Shown: in pieces, positions 11,585 to 22,308 of the stretch | Position numbering within the stretch: the stretch's first letter is position 1 | Layout: each line of letters starts with the position of its first letter | Assembly: GCA_021292165.1 (NCBI GenBank) | Contig: CM037878.1 | Location: 235,319,546-235,383,545 of the forward strand | DNA length: 64,000 nt | DNA from: Shinisaurus crocodilurus | Taxonomy: Eukaryota; Chordata; Lepidosauria; Squamata; Shinisauridae | Direction of reading: 5' to 3' | Translations under genes and position numbers: made by a program | Notes under the pieces: model-generated | The model's input: the letters and a program-made list of their open reading frames with translations, nothing else | Told to the model about the DNA's origin: nothing | Databases searched by the model: none

Positions 11585-12326
11585 AAACCAAATGCAGAGT
11601 TACAGAATGGGGGACACTTGGCTCAACAATACTACAAGTGAGAAGGATCTTGGAATTGTGGTAGATCACAAACTGAATATGAGCCAGCAATGTGATGTGG
11701 CTGCAAAGAAGGCAAATGCAATTTTGGGCTGTATTAATAGAAGTATAGCTTCCAAATCGCGGGAAGTGATAATTCCCCTTTACTTGGCACTGGTTAGGCC
11801 TCATCTTGAGTACTGCGTCCAGTTCTGGGCACCTCACTTTAAGAAGGACATAGACAAACTGGAGAGGGTTCAGAGGAGGGCAACAAGGATGATAAAGGGA
11901 CTCGAAACAAGGCCCTATGAGGAGAGACTGAAAGAACTGGGCATGTTTAGCCTTCAGAAGAGGAGACTGAGGGGAGATATGATCGCACTCTTCCAGTATT
12001 TGAAGGGATATCACACAGAGGAGGGCCAGGATCTCTTCTCGATCATCCCAGTTTGCAGGACACGGAATAATGGACTCGAGTTACAGGAACCTAGATTCCA
12101 CCTAAACATCAGGAAAAAATTCCTGACTGTCAGAGCAATAAGACAATGGAATCAACTACCTAGGGAGGTGGTGGGCTCTCCCACTCTGGAGGCATTCAAG
12201 GTGCAGCTGGACAGACATCTGTCAGAGATGCTTCGACCTGGATTCCTGCATTGAGCAGGGGGTTGGACTCGATGGCCTTGTAGGCCCCTTCCAACTCTAC
12301 TTTTCTATGATTCTATGATTCTATGA
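11585..12326 (+). mobile_element. CR1 LINE, short 5'-truncated young copy
   Basis: Homology to the full-length CR1 starts at AAACCAAATGCAGAG and runs to three ATTCTATG units at 12302-12326. The 220-codon open frame at 11592-12254 is the C-terminal end of ORF2 and stays in frame to its natural stop region. It lacks the endonuclease and the reverse transcriptase catalytic motifs. A handful of substitutions separate it from the other two copies. Confidence 0.92.
11592..12254 (+). pseudogene. CR1 ORF2 C-terminal fragment
   Basis: The frame begins inside ORF2, after the FADDTK motif, at [13 protein letters not shown] and runs through [20 protein letters not shown] and the basic [20 protein letters not shown] segment to the C-terminus. 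It runs past the usual SEML end because a stop codon has changed (LSEMLRPGFLH). Start codon and catalytic domains are missing, so no function is expected. Confidence 0.88.
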
Positions 12327-12647
12327 AATCTCTTACCACTTCATTGTTGTTTTTCTTCACCTGCTATAGATCTCCTCAAGGTCTATCACAGCTTAGGGCA
12401 GGAAAAGGCATCTCCATGTTCTGCTATAAAAGGGCAATCTGTACATAGGTAGCTAGAAACAATCAACAATATTAATTATCTGAAGCTGGAGCACAGAGGG
12501 AAAATCCTCTCCAACGATTAAAGGCCCCAGAATTTGCAAACTGTAGTGTAAGCATTTCTAGACCAGATGTCTAACATTCTTCATCTGGCTCCTCTATTAG
12601 AATTGTAATTCCACTTTTTACGTGAGCTGAATCCTAGAGAGATGAAC
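12327..12647. other. no recognised feature
   Basis: Plain non-coding DNA. Confidence 0.5.

Positions 12648-12697
<50 letters not shown>
12648..12697. repeat. compound microsatellite (GT)n(GA)n
   Basis: About nine GT units followed directly by about fourteen GA units. Confidence 0.95.
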
Positions 12698-12699
<2 letters not shown>

Positions 12700-12810
12700 A
12701 ACCTGAGATTTGAGAGTTCTGCATAGAAAAGATAATTCTCAAAAAAATGTTTATTAATTACAAAAAGGTCTTGCTATGGCTCTTAGATGGCTCAACAAAA
12801 TTAACGTGCT

Positions 12811-12948
12811 TAGAGTGCAATCCCATTCATATTTAGAAAGAAAAAAGTCCTACAAGTCCCAGCATTCCTCAGCCAGCATGGCTGGCTGTGGAATGCTGGG
12901 AGTCATCGCACTTTTTTCTGCCTAAGCATGCATAGGATTGTGCCCCTA
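12811..12948. mobile_element. hairpin MITE (GTGCAATCC ... GGATTGTGC)
   Basis: Long inverted arms of about 62 bp: GTGCAATCCCATTCATATTT on the left and its near-complement ending GCATAGGATTGTGC on the right. AAAAAAGTCCTACAAGTCCC and AGCATTCC.CAGCCAGC are mirrored in both arms. A second copy is at 27914-28043. No ORF is present. Confidence 0.7.
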
Positions 12949-13592
12949 ATCTAACATTTTACCTTTCTGTTTGGTGGACATTCAGAAGGTTGAACTTTTT
13001 TTCTGGTAAAAGGTATTTTCTTCTATGGGTTCCAGCTTCCAAGAGAAACATTTTTACCCCCATGACTATATTTAAAATTTTCTCTCTAGTGTATTCTAGC
13101 ACTGCAATTCTTTTGCGATGTTGGAAAAGATTGAGAAGGTTTGGCTGAAAATCCATTTGTCAGTGGCAGAAGCTATATAACACAAGGGAAGCAAGAAAGA
13201 CATTTAATCACTATCTTAAGAATTATGAATGATTCGACCTAAGCTGAAGAAAGCAGTTCTGTTACTCATTACAATAGATCCTGTATTGATGAAAACTCTG
13301 AGCCATACGTGACCATGCTAAGAAAGACTTCTAATTGTATTCTTATTGTGTTATCAAACGCAGTATATATACAGTAGCATTCAATGCTATTGTCAAATCA
13401 AAACTTTATCAGGTTCTTTTTTCAGTGTTGAAACATTTGTGAAATTCAGGACTGTTCCCAGTTCTCAATACTCTAAAATTTGTGGGGTCATGATGATTAT
13501 AAATATTGTAAACATAGCCTGAAACAAGTATTTTAAAATATTTTTGTTAGTATCATACATCTAATGTATCATACATAATTTAATGCTGGGGG
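12949..13592. other. no recognised feature
   Basis: Non-coding AT-rich DNA with no recognised repeat. Confidence 0.5.
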
Positions 13593-14280
13593 CAGGGATG
13601 GGGACTCGGACTCGAGGACTCGACTCGTGAGTCGGACTGAGTCCCCCCTCTGACTCGACTCGGACTCGAGTCCCAATATTTTTAATGGGACTCGAGACTC
13701 GACTCGGGACTCGAGACCAAGGACTCGTCAACATCCCTGGGCTGTGCCAGAAGGAGTGGAGAGAAGTGCGATCGCCGGCGAAGATTATATTTTTAAAAAT
13801 CATTTTCCTAAAATGCAACCTTTCAGACATTTTGGGTTTGGCTGCCTCTGCCTGCCTGTTTCGGGTTCCCTGCCTCCTCTGCCTGCCTGGTCTCTTCTTA
13901 ACCAGTTCCACAGTTTGAATTGTCCAAGACAAAGGGCACTGCCTGCCTGCTTTGGGGTTCCCTGCCTCCTCTGCCTGCTTGGTTATTTTGGGTTTGTCTG
14001 CCTGGTCTGTTCTTGTCAAAATCAGTTGCAGAGTTTTGAAATAAAAAGGCACACTTGTGCCTAGAATTTATTTAAGCCACACATCTGAAATAGCCTTATT
14101 TTGTTGGGAAAACCCCCCATTGATTTTAATAGGGACTTGTGGAGTCCGCTTTGGGAGTGACTCGGGACTCGGGACTCATGAGTCACCATTTGGACCAAGG
14201 ACTCGGACTCGAGACTCGGGTCCAAAGACTCGTGACTCGACTCGTGACTCGAGACCAAGGACTCTTCAACATCCCTGGCG
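13593..14280. mobile_element. GACTCG-rich element with CAGGGATG / CATCCCTG ends
   Basis: Both ends are dense in GACTCG, CTCGAG and CGAGTC words. The right-end block GAGACCAAGGACTC.TCAACATCCCTGG occurs twice, at about 13688-13740 and 14226-14277, in the same orientation. The outer ends CAGGGATG and CATCCCTG resemble the TAGGGATG family. The middle (13741-14150) holds two CTGCCTCCTCTGCCTGC copies and no convincing ORF. It may be one element with a duplicated end, or two nested copies. Confidence 0.55.
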
Positions 14281-14834
14281 GGGGGGGGGGGGAGTTTCCG
14301 TATCCAAGCACTGAATCTGAACTGTTCCACTGCAAAGAATAGAGCAATACCCAAGATTTGAGAAAACCCAGTGTAAGATGGGTAAGGTAAGGTAAGATGG
14401 GTGTAAAGGTAAGATCAATAAAAACAGCTTTTAACCTAGCACAGGTGGGCTGATTGGCAAACTGTTTTCCATTACACATTTGAATGGACAGAGGAAAACT
14501 CCTTTGTTGGGATTAACAATTTACAAGGCTTGTAAGAGAATGTGTACCATATCTTCACTGAGTTGCCAATTTATTGAAAATTAGAAAGAAAGAAAAAATC
14601 ATTCCAGTTTAGTTGTTGGGATATCAATGAGGAAAACAATAGTAAAGGCACCAGCCAGACATTATTTCTGAGACTTGAATAACTATATTTAGAGAAACCG
14701 CTCCACAATAAGCTTTGGAATGCGAAGGCAAATTCAGGTATCTTGTTCGATGCACTAAAGAATTCCACAGACAGATTGCTTGCAGTCAGTGTTGCTTAAA
14801 TATCTTTTTCCAGAGGTAACATAGGTGTAAAACA
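14281..14834. other. no recognised feature
   Basis: Begins with a G run (14280-14293); a short GGTAAGGTAAGATGGGTGTA imperfect repeat occurs near 14380-14412. Otherwise nothing is recognised. Confidence 0.5.
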
Positions 14835-14968
14835 GCTGCTTACTATTATTTATTTAAAATATTTATACTTTACCGTTCCATTAAAAGGAAGTTCATAAAA
14901 TTTAAAAATAAAGTACGGTAATTAAAAAGCCATCAACACATATAGATATATAGATATAAACACACATG
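14835..14968 (-). mobile_element. possible LINE 3' tail fragment
   Basis: TTATTTATTT at 14848 followed by ACTTTACCGTTCCATTAAAA resembles the reverse of an L2-like 3' UTR end. It is short and diverged. A TATAGATA run follows at 14939-14958. Confidence 0.3.
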
Positions 14969-15219
14969 CAGTAATACCTTGGATTGCAAGTAACTTGGTT
15001 TGAGAGCGTTTTGCAAGACACGCAAATTTTTAAATATTTATTTATTTATTTTTACTTGATATACAAGCGACGTCTTGCAATACAAGTACTGTAGTACGGC
15101 TTAAATTAAAAATCTCTGTACAAATTTTTTTTGGGGGGGATTTCGTTTAGATATAAGAGTGTTTTGGATTACAAGCACATTTCCGGAACGAATTATGCTC
15201 TCAATCCAAGGCATGACTG
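14969..15219. mobile_element. Tc1/mariner-like MITE
   Basis: Terminal inverted repeats CAGTAATACCTTGGATTG on the left and CAATCCAAGGCATGACTG on the right match at most positions. The inner arms also pair (TTGCAAG.A.ACGCAA, GATTACAAGCACATTTCCGG). The right end is followed by TA, as for mariner targets, while the left flank is TG, perhaps mutated. The CCTTGG terminal type is known from mariner-derived MITEs in vertebrates. There is no transposase. Confidence 0.65.
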
Positions 15220-15310
15220 TACCTAGAACCCTAAAAAAACCCAGGAGATCACAAGCATATTTCATACAGAGCAGTTGAAACAACCTCCTAGCCAGGGGGA
15301 CTGGTGTGTG

Positions 15311-15685
15311 GTGGGATGTGTGCAGAGTTCGATTGGGGGGTGGAAGTCCATCAAACTCACCAGGCTCAACCCCCTGAGCTCTGCTCGGCCTCCCTTGTGA
15401 ACTGCGTTCTTGTGAACTGAGCCGGGGAAGTGACTTCCGGGTTCTCGGTGGTATGCTTTTAACGCAGAAAATGGCATAAGATACGTTAAAAACGGACGCA
15501 ATTAGCACAAGTTACGCAACTCGCAACCGCTTTTAACGTATCTTATGGCATTTTCTACATAAAAAGTGTACCAGCGGGAATCTGGAAGTCCGGCACGTAC
15601 CCCGGCTAGCACTCACTTTCGTCCCGGCTGGCGTGGCATCAGCGCTCACGAAGTACACAGCGAGTTGGGTGGTGGGCAGATCACC
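15311..15685 (+). mobile_element. TAGGGATG-family MITE
   Basis: Starts GGGATGTGTGCAGAGTTCGA and has the GGGGTGGAAGTCCA, CTCTGCTCGGCC and GAAGTGACTTCCGGGTTC blocks in the same order as 1989-2404. The centre is a palindrome: AAAATGGCATAAGATACGTT at 15468 is mirrored by AACGTATCTTATGGCATTTT at 15536. The right end merges with the hairpin at 15688-15871. Confidence 0.6.
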
Positions 15686-15687
15686 AG

Positions 15688-15871
15688 TGGTGACTCCTGT
15701 TTCAGCGGGGCTCCTCTTCCATTGCATCTTTTCTTTGGCGCGTCACAGGAGCTATCCGTGGTGCTGAACTCCATCCCCAAAATAGGTTCACCACCATGGA
15801 GCACCATGGATTGCTCCTTTGCGAAAGAAAAGCTGCAATGGAAGAGGAGCCCCACCAAAATAGAAGTCACC
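15688..15871. repeat. hairpin repeat with 49-bp arms
   Basis: The left arm (15688-15736) and right arm (15823-15871) are inverted copies. GGGGCTCCTCTTCCATTGCA is perfectly mirrored by TGCAATGGAAGAGGAGCCCC. The pairing continues inwards with GGAGC.ATCC.TGGTGCT. No ORF is present. Probably a fold-back MITE. Confidence 0.7.
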
Positions 15872-15885
15872 AGCCTCCACGGTCC

Positions 15886-16339
15886 TAGCCAAGCAAAGTG
15901 TTAAAACCTAAAGTTTTGCCTTGTGCTAGAGGCTGTTGGAGAAGGTGCAAGGCAAGGCTCCACAGGAAGGGAGTTCCAGAGCAGGTTTGGCCCAAAACAT
16001 TTTGCTGGTTGAGGTGAAGGGCAAGATGGCCCCCCTCCCCTTCAAGCTCCCCTTGAACTGGCAGCCGAATCTCATTTCAACACTAGCAATGAGATAGTGT
16101 CCTCGATCACACCAGAGGCAGCAGCCTATTTTAGGGGGCCAGGACAGATAGTGTGGCATACACACAGAGATCTGTCCTCAAACAGGGAAATAGCTGGGGA
16201 GTGCAGGAAGCTGCCACCACTCGCTCCCAGCATCTGCCACCTGAGGCGATAGCCTCACTCTGCCTAATGGTAGGGCTGGGCCTGTTCCAGAGCAAAGACA
16301 TGACCATAGATTAGAAGGAAAATAACATATTAAGAACTA
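15886..16339. other. no recognised feature
   Basis: Moderately GC-rich non-coding sequence. Nothing is recognised. Confidence 0.45.
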
Positions 16340-16466
16340 AGGCTGTAATATTATGCACTCTTACCTGGGAGTAAGTTCCATGGAACACTGTTACCTGAGA
16401 GTAAGTTCCACTGAATTAATAGGCCTTATATTGGAGTATGCATGCATACATAGTGATTGTGCTGTA
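16340..16466. mobile_element. short hairpin MITE (GGCTGTAAT ... ATTGTGCTG type)
   Basis: Ends GGCTGTAATATTATGCACTC and GTGATTGTGCTGTAA with two TACCTGGGAGTAAGTTCC-like internal copies. This matches a common squamate repeat with an AATCCTATGCA outer end and a GAGTAAG core. Others of the family are at 19357, 29277, 32868 and 38628. Confidence 0.5.
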
Positions 16467-16644
16467 AATTGTGATTCAGACGTTGCAGTTTTGACTCCGA
16501 ATTCTAATCATTTTCAGTTTGAACAAACTTGGGTTCCTTTTTTAAATCATGAGAAAGAATGTGATAAAGAATGAATGAACAAACAAAAGAAAGAAAGGAT
16601 GTGAGAAAGAAAGAGAAAGATATTTCAGGTGTGCTTTATTTTGT

Positions 16645-17165
16645 ATTTATTTATTTTATTTTTTTATTATATTTATGAATCACCCATCTGGCCAGACATC
16701 CGGCCACTCTGAGTGATGTACAATGCAATAAAATACAAGGGGGGGGGGGGACACACGCACACACAGTATAAAACACAATTAAAAACAGTACAAAACTTAA
16801 AAATCCTAACCCACCCCATATTCCCACCTGAAAAGCCATGTTTTTAAAGCCTGGTGGAAGCTAATCAAGGAAGGGGCATGGCGGAGGTCACTGGGGAGAG
16901 AGTTCCATAAATTGGGGGCTGCCACAGAAAAGGCCCTCCTCCTAGTTCCCACTGGCCTGGTTTCTCTGGCTGATGGGACAGGGAGAAAGCCATCCGTGGC
17001 GGATCTTGTTGAGCGGCCTACTTGATGTTGCTGGAGGCGCTCCTTGAGATATACTGGACCGGAAACATACAGGGTTTTAAAGGTCAACGCCAACACCTTG
17101 AATTTGGCTCGGCAAACAACTGGTAGCCAGTGCAACTCTTTGAGCACCGGAGTAATGTGTATTGG
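16645..17165 (-). mobile_element. L2-like LINE 3' fragment
   Basis: Minus-strand frame 17147-16806 encodes the C-terminal end of an L2-like ORF2: LHWLPVVCRAKFKVLALTFK, then VYLKERLQQH, RRAFSVAAPNLWNSLP and FHQALKTWLFR. It is followed by a 3' UTR with an A/T-rich end and a C run (in minus) at 16740. The 5' part of the element is absent. The same family gives 53510-53900. Confidence 0.75.
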
Positions 17166-18319
17166 AACTGAATCCAGCTATGAATTAAATCAGTGGCTGC
17201 ATTAATGGCCTAGTGGTATTTGGTGGCTTCAAAATACATTGTAAAATGATTAGAATATTTCCAGTCACCACTCTGAAGCATACCTATGTATAAAAGCCCT
17301 TGTGTCAGTTTGAGCCAAATGAACTATGCTGCCATATTTCCCCTCCTCTTGAATGAGGCACTCGGGGAAATTCCTGCAATTACATTTTATTGAATTTATA
17401 ACCATGTCTTTTGGTAACATTTTAAAAACATTCAGTTGATGACAAAATTGAATTGGGTGGCCAGGGAGAGGCACATCTTCTCAGACAGCCTCATGATGAG
17501 CCAATCAATGAACAATCTAATCTTCCACTTTCCATGGCACTATACGAGTTAAAGTAAAATACTTGTGCTGCACTTTCTGCTGAATGAAGCCCGACTGCTG
17601 CACTCCAGTACTTTATATCATCAGAGTATTTGCACAACACATCATCAGACTGACAGCTTTAAGAATAATACACTTCATGATATATAATGGTGCCTTTGCT
17701 CTGGTGATGTAGTGCTCTTCACCACTCACCAGCACAGCCTCAGATGCTGCATGGCTTTTCCAAAATATGTTTTTCAATTTCTATTGGAAGATACGATTCC
17801 ACCCCTCCCCCATGTGTACTTTTAAAAACTTAACTGAAAACCTGATCTGTGACCATGATTCAACAAACTGCAGCGTCGCAGACTAATGCCTGCCAAGGAA
17901 GGGAAGCTGCTTCTTAGAGGCTTTTCCAGAGTTGACAATAGGAAAACACCAACTGGACTGTGGCCTTTTACCTTGATGCACCAAAGGAGATCTCTGCATG
18001 GAAATTGTCCTCCACATGCATAGCTGATGTGGATGCAGATGTGCAGGTGGATATGTACTCCCATCTGCTGCGTTACAATGATCATCTGGGCAGGATGCAA
18101 ATTTTGACACAGCGGAAGATATCAAGAAGTGTTGTCTGTCAAATTTCAGACAACAGCTGTCAAATGTCCAATGCCAGTCAGTTACCAAATATTCTCATTT
18201 ATCAAATGTAGCATTCAAATAACAAATACAGTTGGTGTCAAAGACAAATACTGATGTGGAATATCCAGTATTTTATATTTGATAGATATGCAGTCTTGGG
18301 ATTTAGAAGGCCAGATTTA
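17166..18319. other. no recognised feature
   Basis: About 1.1 kb with only chance-level ORFs and no recognised repeat. Confidence 0.5.
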
Positions 18320-18460
18320 TGCTTTATTTATAATTATTATTTATTTAATAAGATTTATATACTACATACCATATCTTTTTTTAAAAATGTTTCTACGCAC
18401 TTTACAAATACATTAAAATAAAACATTTATAAAAATATTAAAACACAGTACTCATGGTAC
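18320..18460 (-). mobile_element. possible LINE 3' tail fragment
   Basis: TTATTTAATAAGATTTATAT and CGCACTTTACAAATACATTA look like the reversed 3' UTR of an L2-like element. No coding part remains. Confidence 0.35.
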
Positions 18461-18561
18461 CATAATTGACAAGTACATTTCTTTCAGCTCTACTAAAATG
18501 TATCGAGGTGTTAAACATTTAAAAATGCTAGTAGTAACAAGACAAACATTTGGGTCCAGAG

Positions 18562-18931
18562 TAGGGATTGGGCAACCAGTGGTTTTCGAGCTTGCCTAAA
18601 TTCTGTGACTTGTTTTTCAGCTTGTTTGAACTGGGAAAGCATGCATTTTGAATGGGAAAGTGAGCATTTTAAATGGGACAAGTACACATTTCTGTTTGTT
18701 TTTTTCAAAGGTAAGCACTTTCCCCCCATTGCCTAAAGCATGAAAATACTCTTTTAAAAAAATGTATTTCAAAGTGCACTTAAAAATGCATTTTTCAAAT
18801 GCAATCACAAATTTGGGAATTTGTGAACATTTCTCAAAACCCCCCACTCCTGCTCACATTTGCATTTGGGATTGTGAAAGAGACATGTTCACACAATTTG
18901 TGAACATAAACAAAATTCTCATACATCCCCA
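18562..18931. mobile_element. TAGGGATG-family element, AT-rich type
   Basis: Starts TAGGGATTGGGCAACC and ends ATTCTCATACATCCCC. The interior has repeated GCATTTT, GTGCA and TTTGTGAACAT words. It resembles 45295-45692 and 31214-31612 in size (about 370-400 bp) and word content. Confidence 0.5.
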
Positions 18932-19356
18932 ATGCAGAGTTGCGTGAAGCAGCACTCTGGTAGCTGGATGATCTTGCAGGCAAAAGGGGGATGTGATTTT
19001 TTTAGCCCATTCCCCCTCTCCCTGCAGTCCCATATGCATCAGAAAAACTGCTCTGGAGGGTTGAACACTGTGTGAGGTGACACTGGGGCGTGCAGGGCAA
19101 AGGAGGGAACAACAAAAATAACCTCCCCTATGCCCTTGACTGAAGGGCATAGGATGGGCAAAGGGCTGTTATCTCAAAGCCCTCTGTCTATCCACAGGAT
19201 TGCTCCTTTACAGTATTTTATACATTGGCTGACACGCCATATTATGTGAAATTATCTTGTGTCTTTCTCATTTAACTGAGAACTAAACATGGGTAACTTA
19301 ACGTATCCCCTTAACGATCAATTTTTTGTGGGTTTTTTGCTCTTGCAACAGCATTA
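18932..19356. other. no recognised feature
   Basis: Plain non-coding DNA. Confidence 0.45.
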
Positions 19357-19449
19357 AGGCTGTAGTCCTACACGCACTTAACCAGGAGCGAGCCCCATTG
19401 AACAGAGTGGGATTCACCTCTGACTAAATGTGCACAGGATTGTGCTGTA
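19357..19449. mobile_element. short hairpin MITE, AATCCTATGCA family
   Basis: GGCTGTAGTCCTACACGCAC on the left and TGTGCACAGGATTGTGCTG on the right, with AGCCCCATTGAACAGAGTGG in the middle. Same layout as the copies at 16340 and 29277. Confidence 0.6.
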
Positions 19450-20338
19450 AGTAGCTGAACAAATCAAAAGAGTCTGTAGCCTTTAAAAGACACAAAGGAA
19501 GGTAATCCCTGGCTTCAAATTAGCTCCATATGTAAAAAAAAATCTAATTAAAAAGTGTAGATTGTTGTGCATATCTGGTACACTAAAGCATACTGCAGCT
19601 GCCAGTTTACTTGTTAGCTCTTTGTATATTTAGAAATGTTTTTCAAGCATGACTGCGTTCAGTTCCCATCATTAAAGATGTTATCTAAATTTCAATTTTT
19701 CCCCATCACTGCAATTATTTAGCCATTTTCCACCACCTCATTTGAGGCACAGGGCATCCCTGCAGTCCAAATGGAATTTTAATGACTGTTTGATGCTGTA
19801 CTTCAGCTTGGCAGGAGTGGACCCAACACATTTCTGTGGAATGCCAAAAGCAACAGTCAAAGATGCAGTGTAAGAGAGGAAGTATGTCGGTGTTACTTTT
19901 GAGGAAGAAAAATGGAAAGTGGCACATGCAGTTTATTCCAGTTTTCTTTGTAACTTCGTAACATTTCACCATAGGTTAAGTTACATATTCTATTTCCTTC
20001 CTACGCCAGAAATGCTCCCTTCTCTTATGCAATGCCAAATGATATCTCCTAAAATGGCTTTTCATTTGGGAGTGCACACAACCATCTCCATGTGTTGAAT
20101 GAACATCTGGAGGGAGTTGTGGGGCTGCCCTCTGCACAGTCACCACAATTCAGTTGGAAAGAGTTCTCAGTGAGTACAGATGTACAGGCAGAAAATTCTT
20201 TCCAGCAGACATTCATTTGGGAGCATGGCAACTGTCCTTCAACCTCTCCCATGCATTCATTCAATGCATGAAGGGGGTCATGTGTACAGTGTACAGTGCC
20301 TCTCCGGCAAAGTGATTCGGACCTCAGTGTATATGCCC
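19450..20338. other. no recognised feature
   Basis: About 0.9 kb of non-coding DNA with chance ORFs. Nothing is recognised. Confidence 0.45.
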
Positions 20339-21026
20339 TGCCCAATAACACACGGGGGAGTGGAGAAGCGAAACCAACTTTATTTGAAGCCTCAAGTAGG
20401 CTCTAGGGGTCTGGGACTCAAATCAAGGGCCCCGTTTCAAGTTTTTCCTGGATCTTTTATACAGCATGGAATCAGATACAGGTTTGCATCACCTACAGTC
20501 ATTTTACATACAGTTGCGTAGAAAAACATTCTTATCATGACCTCTTTCACATACATTCAACAACTTCCTTTGTCCTTCTTTGGTACATGCATTTCCTCCT
20601 GTTCCTTGTCTATCAGTACAATTCTATCTTGTCCTGTTCTTTGGAAAGTACATGCTTCAGTCTGATGCTAGCACACACCCCCACTCCTCCACTCCTCCCG
20701 CCTTTCTCTGTCTCTTTACTTACTGCATACACACACACATTTTATTTTGCTTTTCCCTTATCAGTGCCCTCTGTACACACTTTGCCAGTTCTCCGGCCTC
20801 TTCCCCCTCCCATTTACTGCAGCCTTGAACAAGGCTGCCTGCAACTTCACTTTTCTCTCTCTTACATTTCAATTCAGATTTCTTTGCAACTTTAGCAAGC
20901 AGTTTCACAGAACAGCAAGAAAGCAGGAAACAATTTTACAGAAAGCAGAAAACAAGAATGCAAGATTCTCTAGTCAGGCCTAGCTAAAAATTAGAACAGG
21001 GGTACAAATTCACAGTGTCTCCAACA
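20339..21026 (-). mobile_element. endogenous retrovirus 3' LTR
   Basis: On minus the segment starts TGTTGGAGACACTG and ends TTATTGGGCA (TG...CA). It contains a TATAAAAG box near 20460, a polyadenylation signal AATAAA near 20375 and a GT-rich stretch after it, in the order expected for U3-R-U5. A purine tract lies directly before the TG at 21027-21040. No matching 5' LTR is found in the window. Confidence 0.7.
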
Positions 21027-21040
21027 ACTCCCTCCTTTTG
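21027..21040 (-). promoter_or_regulatory. polypurine tract of the endogenous retrovirus
   Basis: AAAAGGAGGGAG on minus immediately precedes the LTR TG. This is the position of the plus-strand primer in retroviruses. Confidence 0.65.
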
Positions 21041-21955
21041 AGAACACTCAATCCCATATACACAGCCCGAGTGTTCTCACCTAATTTTCCCTTTTTTGCA
21101 TTTCTTTTTCTTTTTCTACATATTTAACAGTCCTAGTCTACATTACCAGTCTTCAGTGCTCTCAGGTGTGGAGGATGCACAGTCCCAACCTTTACAGGGA
21201 GCACTAACAGCACCAATATTTTCCACCAGCCCATTATTTTTGCTTTTTGAAGAAAAGTTTGAGTCCCAAGTCCTCTGGATCCATTGATGTTACAAGAGAC
21301 ACAGTCCACTACTCAGGGGCTAGAACTTTCTTTTTCCCACTTTTGCAGCAGTATAGCTGATTAACGACAATTGAAGAGGCTTTTCTCACTTTTTTCTTTC
21401 GGTGGCTCATTTTTCTCACATCCGGACCAAGACAAAGTCTCCCGGCCATCCAGGGGTGTGGGCTGGGCATTTCTTACATTCCTGTGAAGAGAAATCAAAA
21501 CAAAACAGCAGACACAGAACACAAATAGGAAGCAATGAGTTGCCCTTCCCCCACCCATTCAGTTACCGGAGCTGGGATACAATTGGCCAGGGCTTTCCAA
21601 ACATGGTTTCAAAGGGACACCCCATCCTCCCCCTGGGCAGGGTTCTGACAGGCAAAAGGGCCAACTTTTTTTTCATTCTTCTAGGTACTCTGCCACCAGG
21701 CAATTCCACTGGAAGGGATGAGGGCTGCTTCAATAATTTTGCCTCCTTCTTTTCTCACAGTCCAGCATGGGCATGCACCACTCCAAATGTGTAGCTGTCG
21801 GTGCAGATGGTGACTCCTTTCTTTTCAGCCAGTTCCCTTTTCAGCCAGTTCAGCCTGCCCTTGTCCAGGCAGCCACTTCTGCCACTTGCACTGAGGTCTC
21901 CCAATGGAGGCAGGGTTTTTTTGGCTTCCACAGTCATCTGCATTCTCAAGAGGAA
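21041..21955 (-). pseudogene. gammaretrovirus-like pol remnant (RNase H and integrase ends)
   Basis: Minus strand, highly broken. Near 21830-21770 a TDS...FGVVHAHA motif resembles the end of retroviral RNase H. Near 21450-21420 a PGDFVLVR motif, then TAAKV and WIQ, resemble the C-terminal domain of gammaretroviral integrase. Stops and frameshifts separate these pieces and the middle of integrase is deleted. No env frame is recognisable between integrase and the LTR. The remnant cannot encode an active polymerase. Order RNase H, integrase, purine tract, LTR supports a 5'-deleted provirus. Confidence 0.6.
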
Positions 21956-21972
21956 TGTCCTTTAAATTCACT

Positions 21973-22001
21973 CAGCTAATGAGGTCCAAAGGGTGCAAAT
22001 A
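21973..22001 (+). repeat. 29-bp inverted repeat, left arm
   Basis: CAGCTAATGAGGTCCAAAGG followed by GTGCAAATA. The exact reverse complement is at 23059-23087, 1.06 kb away. The outer flanks do not match. Confidence 0.85.
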
Positions 22002-22055
22002 TTGAATTCTCTACATTTATGCAGTACAGTAAAACAGTTTTACTTCTGGTTGGAT

Positions 22056-22308
22056 TGGCAGCCCCCAAGTTAAGAATGTCCGACTTACAGACAACCCATA
22101 CTTAAGAACAGACTTCTGGGTTCCCCGGCGCTACATCATTTACGTAGAGTACATAGTGTAGTATACTATGCAATTTGCGTAATTTACGCAATTTGCATAA
22201 ATGCCGATGTTAACAGATAGAACACTATGCTGTTCTGACTTACATACAAATTTGACTTAAAGACATCCTTAAGAACGGAACTTGTTCATAACCTGGAGAC
22301 TGCCTGTA
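22056..22308. mobile_element. Tc1/mariner-like MITE, second type
   Basis: Left end GGCAGCCCCCAAGTTAAGAA and right end TTCATAACCTGGAGACTGCC are imperfect inverted repeats of the known GGCAGTCCCCGGGTTA type, followed by TA on the right. CGACTTAC / GACTTACATACAAATTTGAC inner repeats support this. The centre (22125-22210) has TTCTGGGTTCC and TTACGTAG words like the TAGGGATG elements. Confidence 0.55.

Noticed and set aside
13593..14280. CRISPR-like array
   Set aside because: The repeated hexamers have no regular spacers, and the genome is vertebrate.
20580..20983. Overlapping 80-100-codon frames
   Set aside because: They lie within the retroviral LTR on the opposite strand and have no signature.
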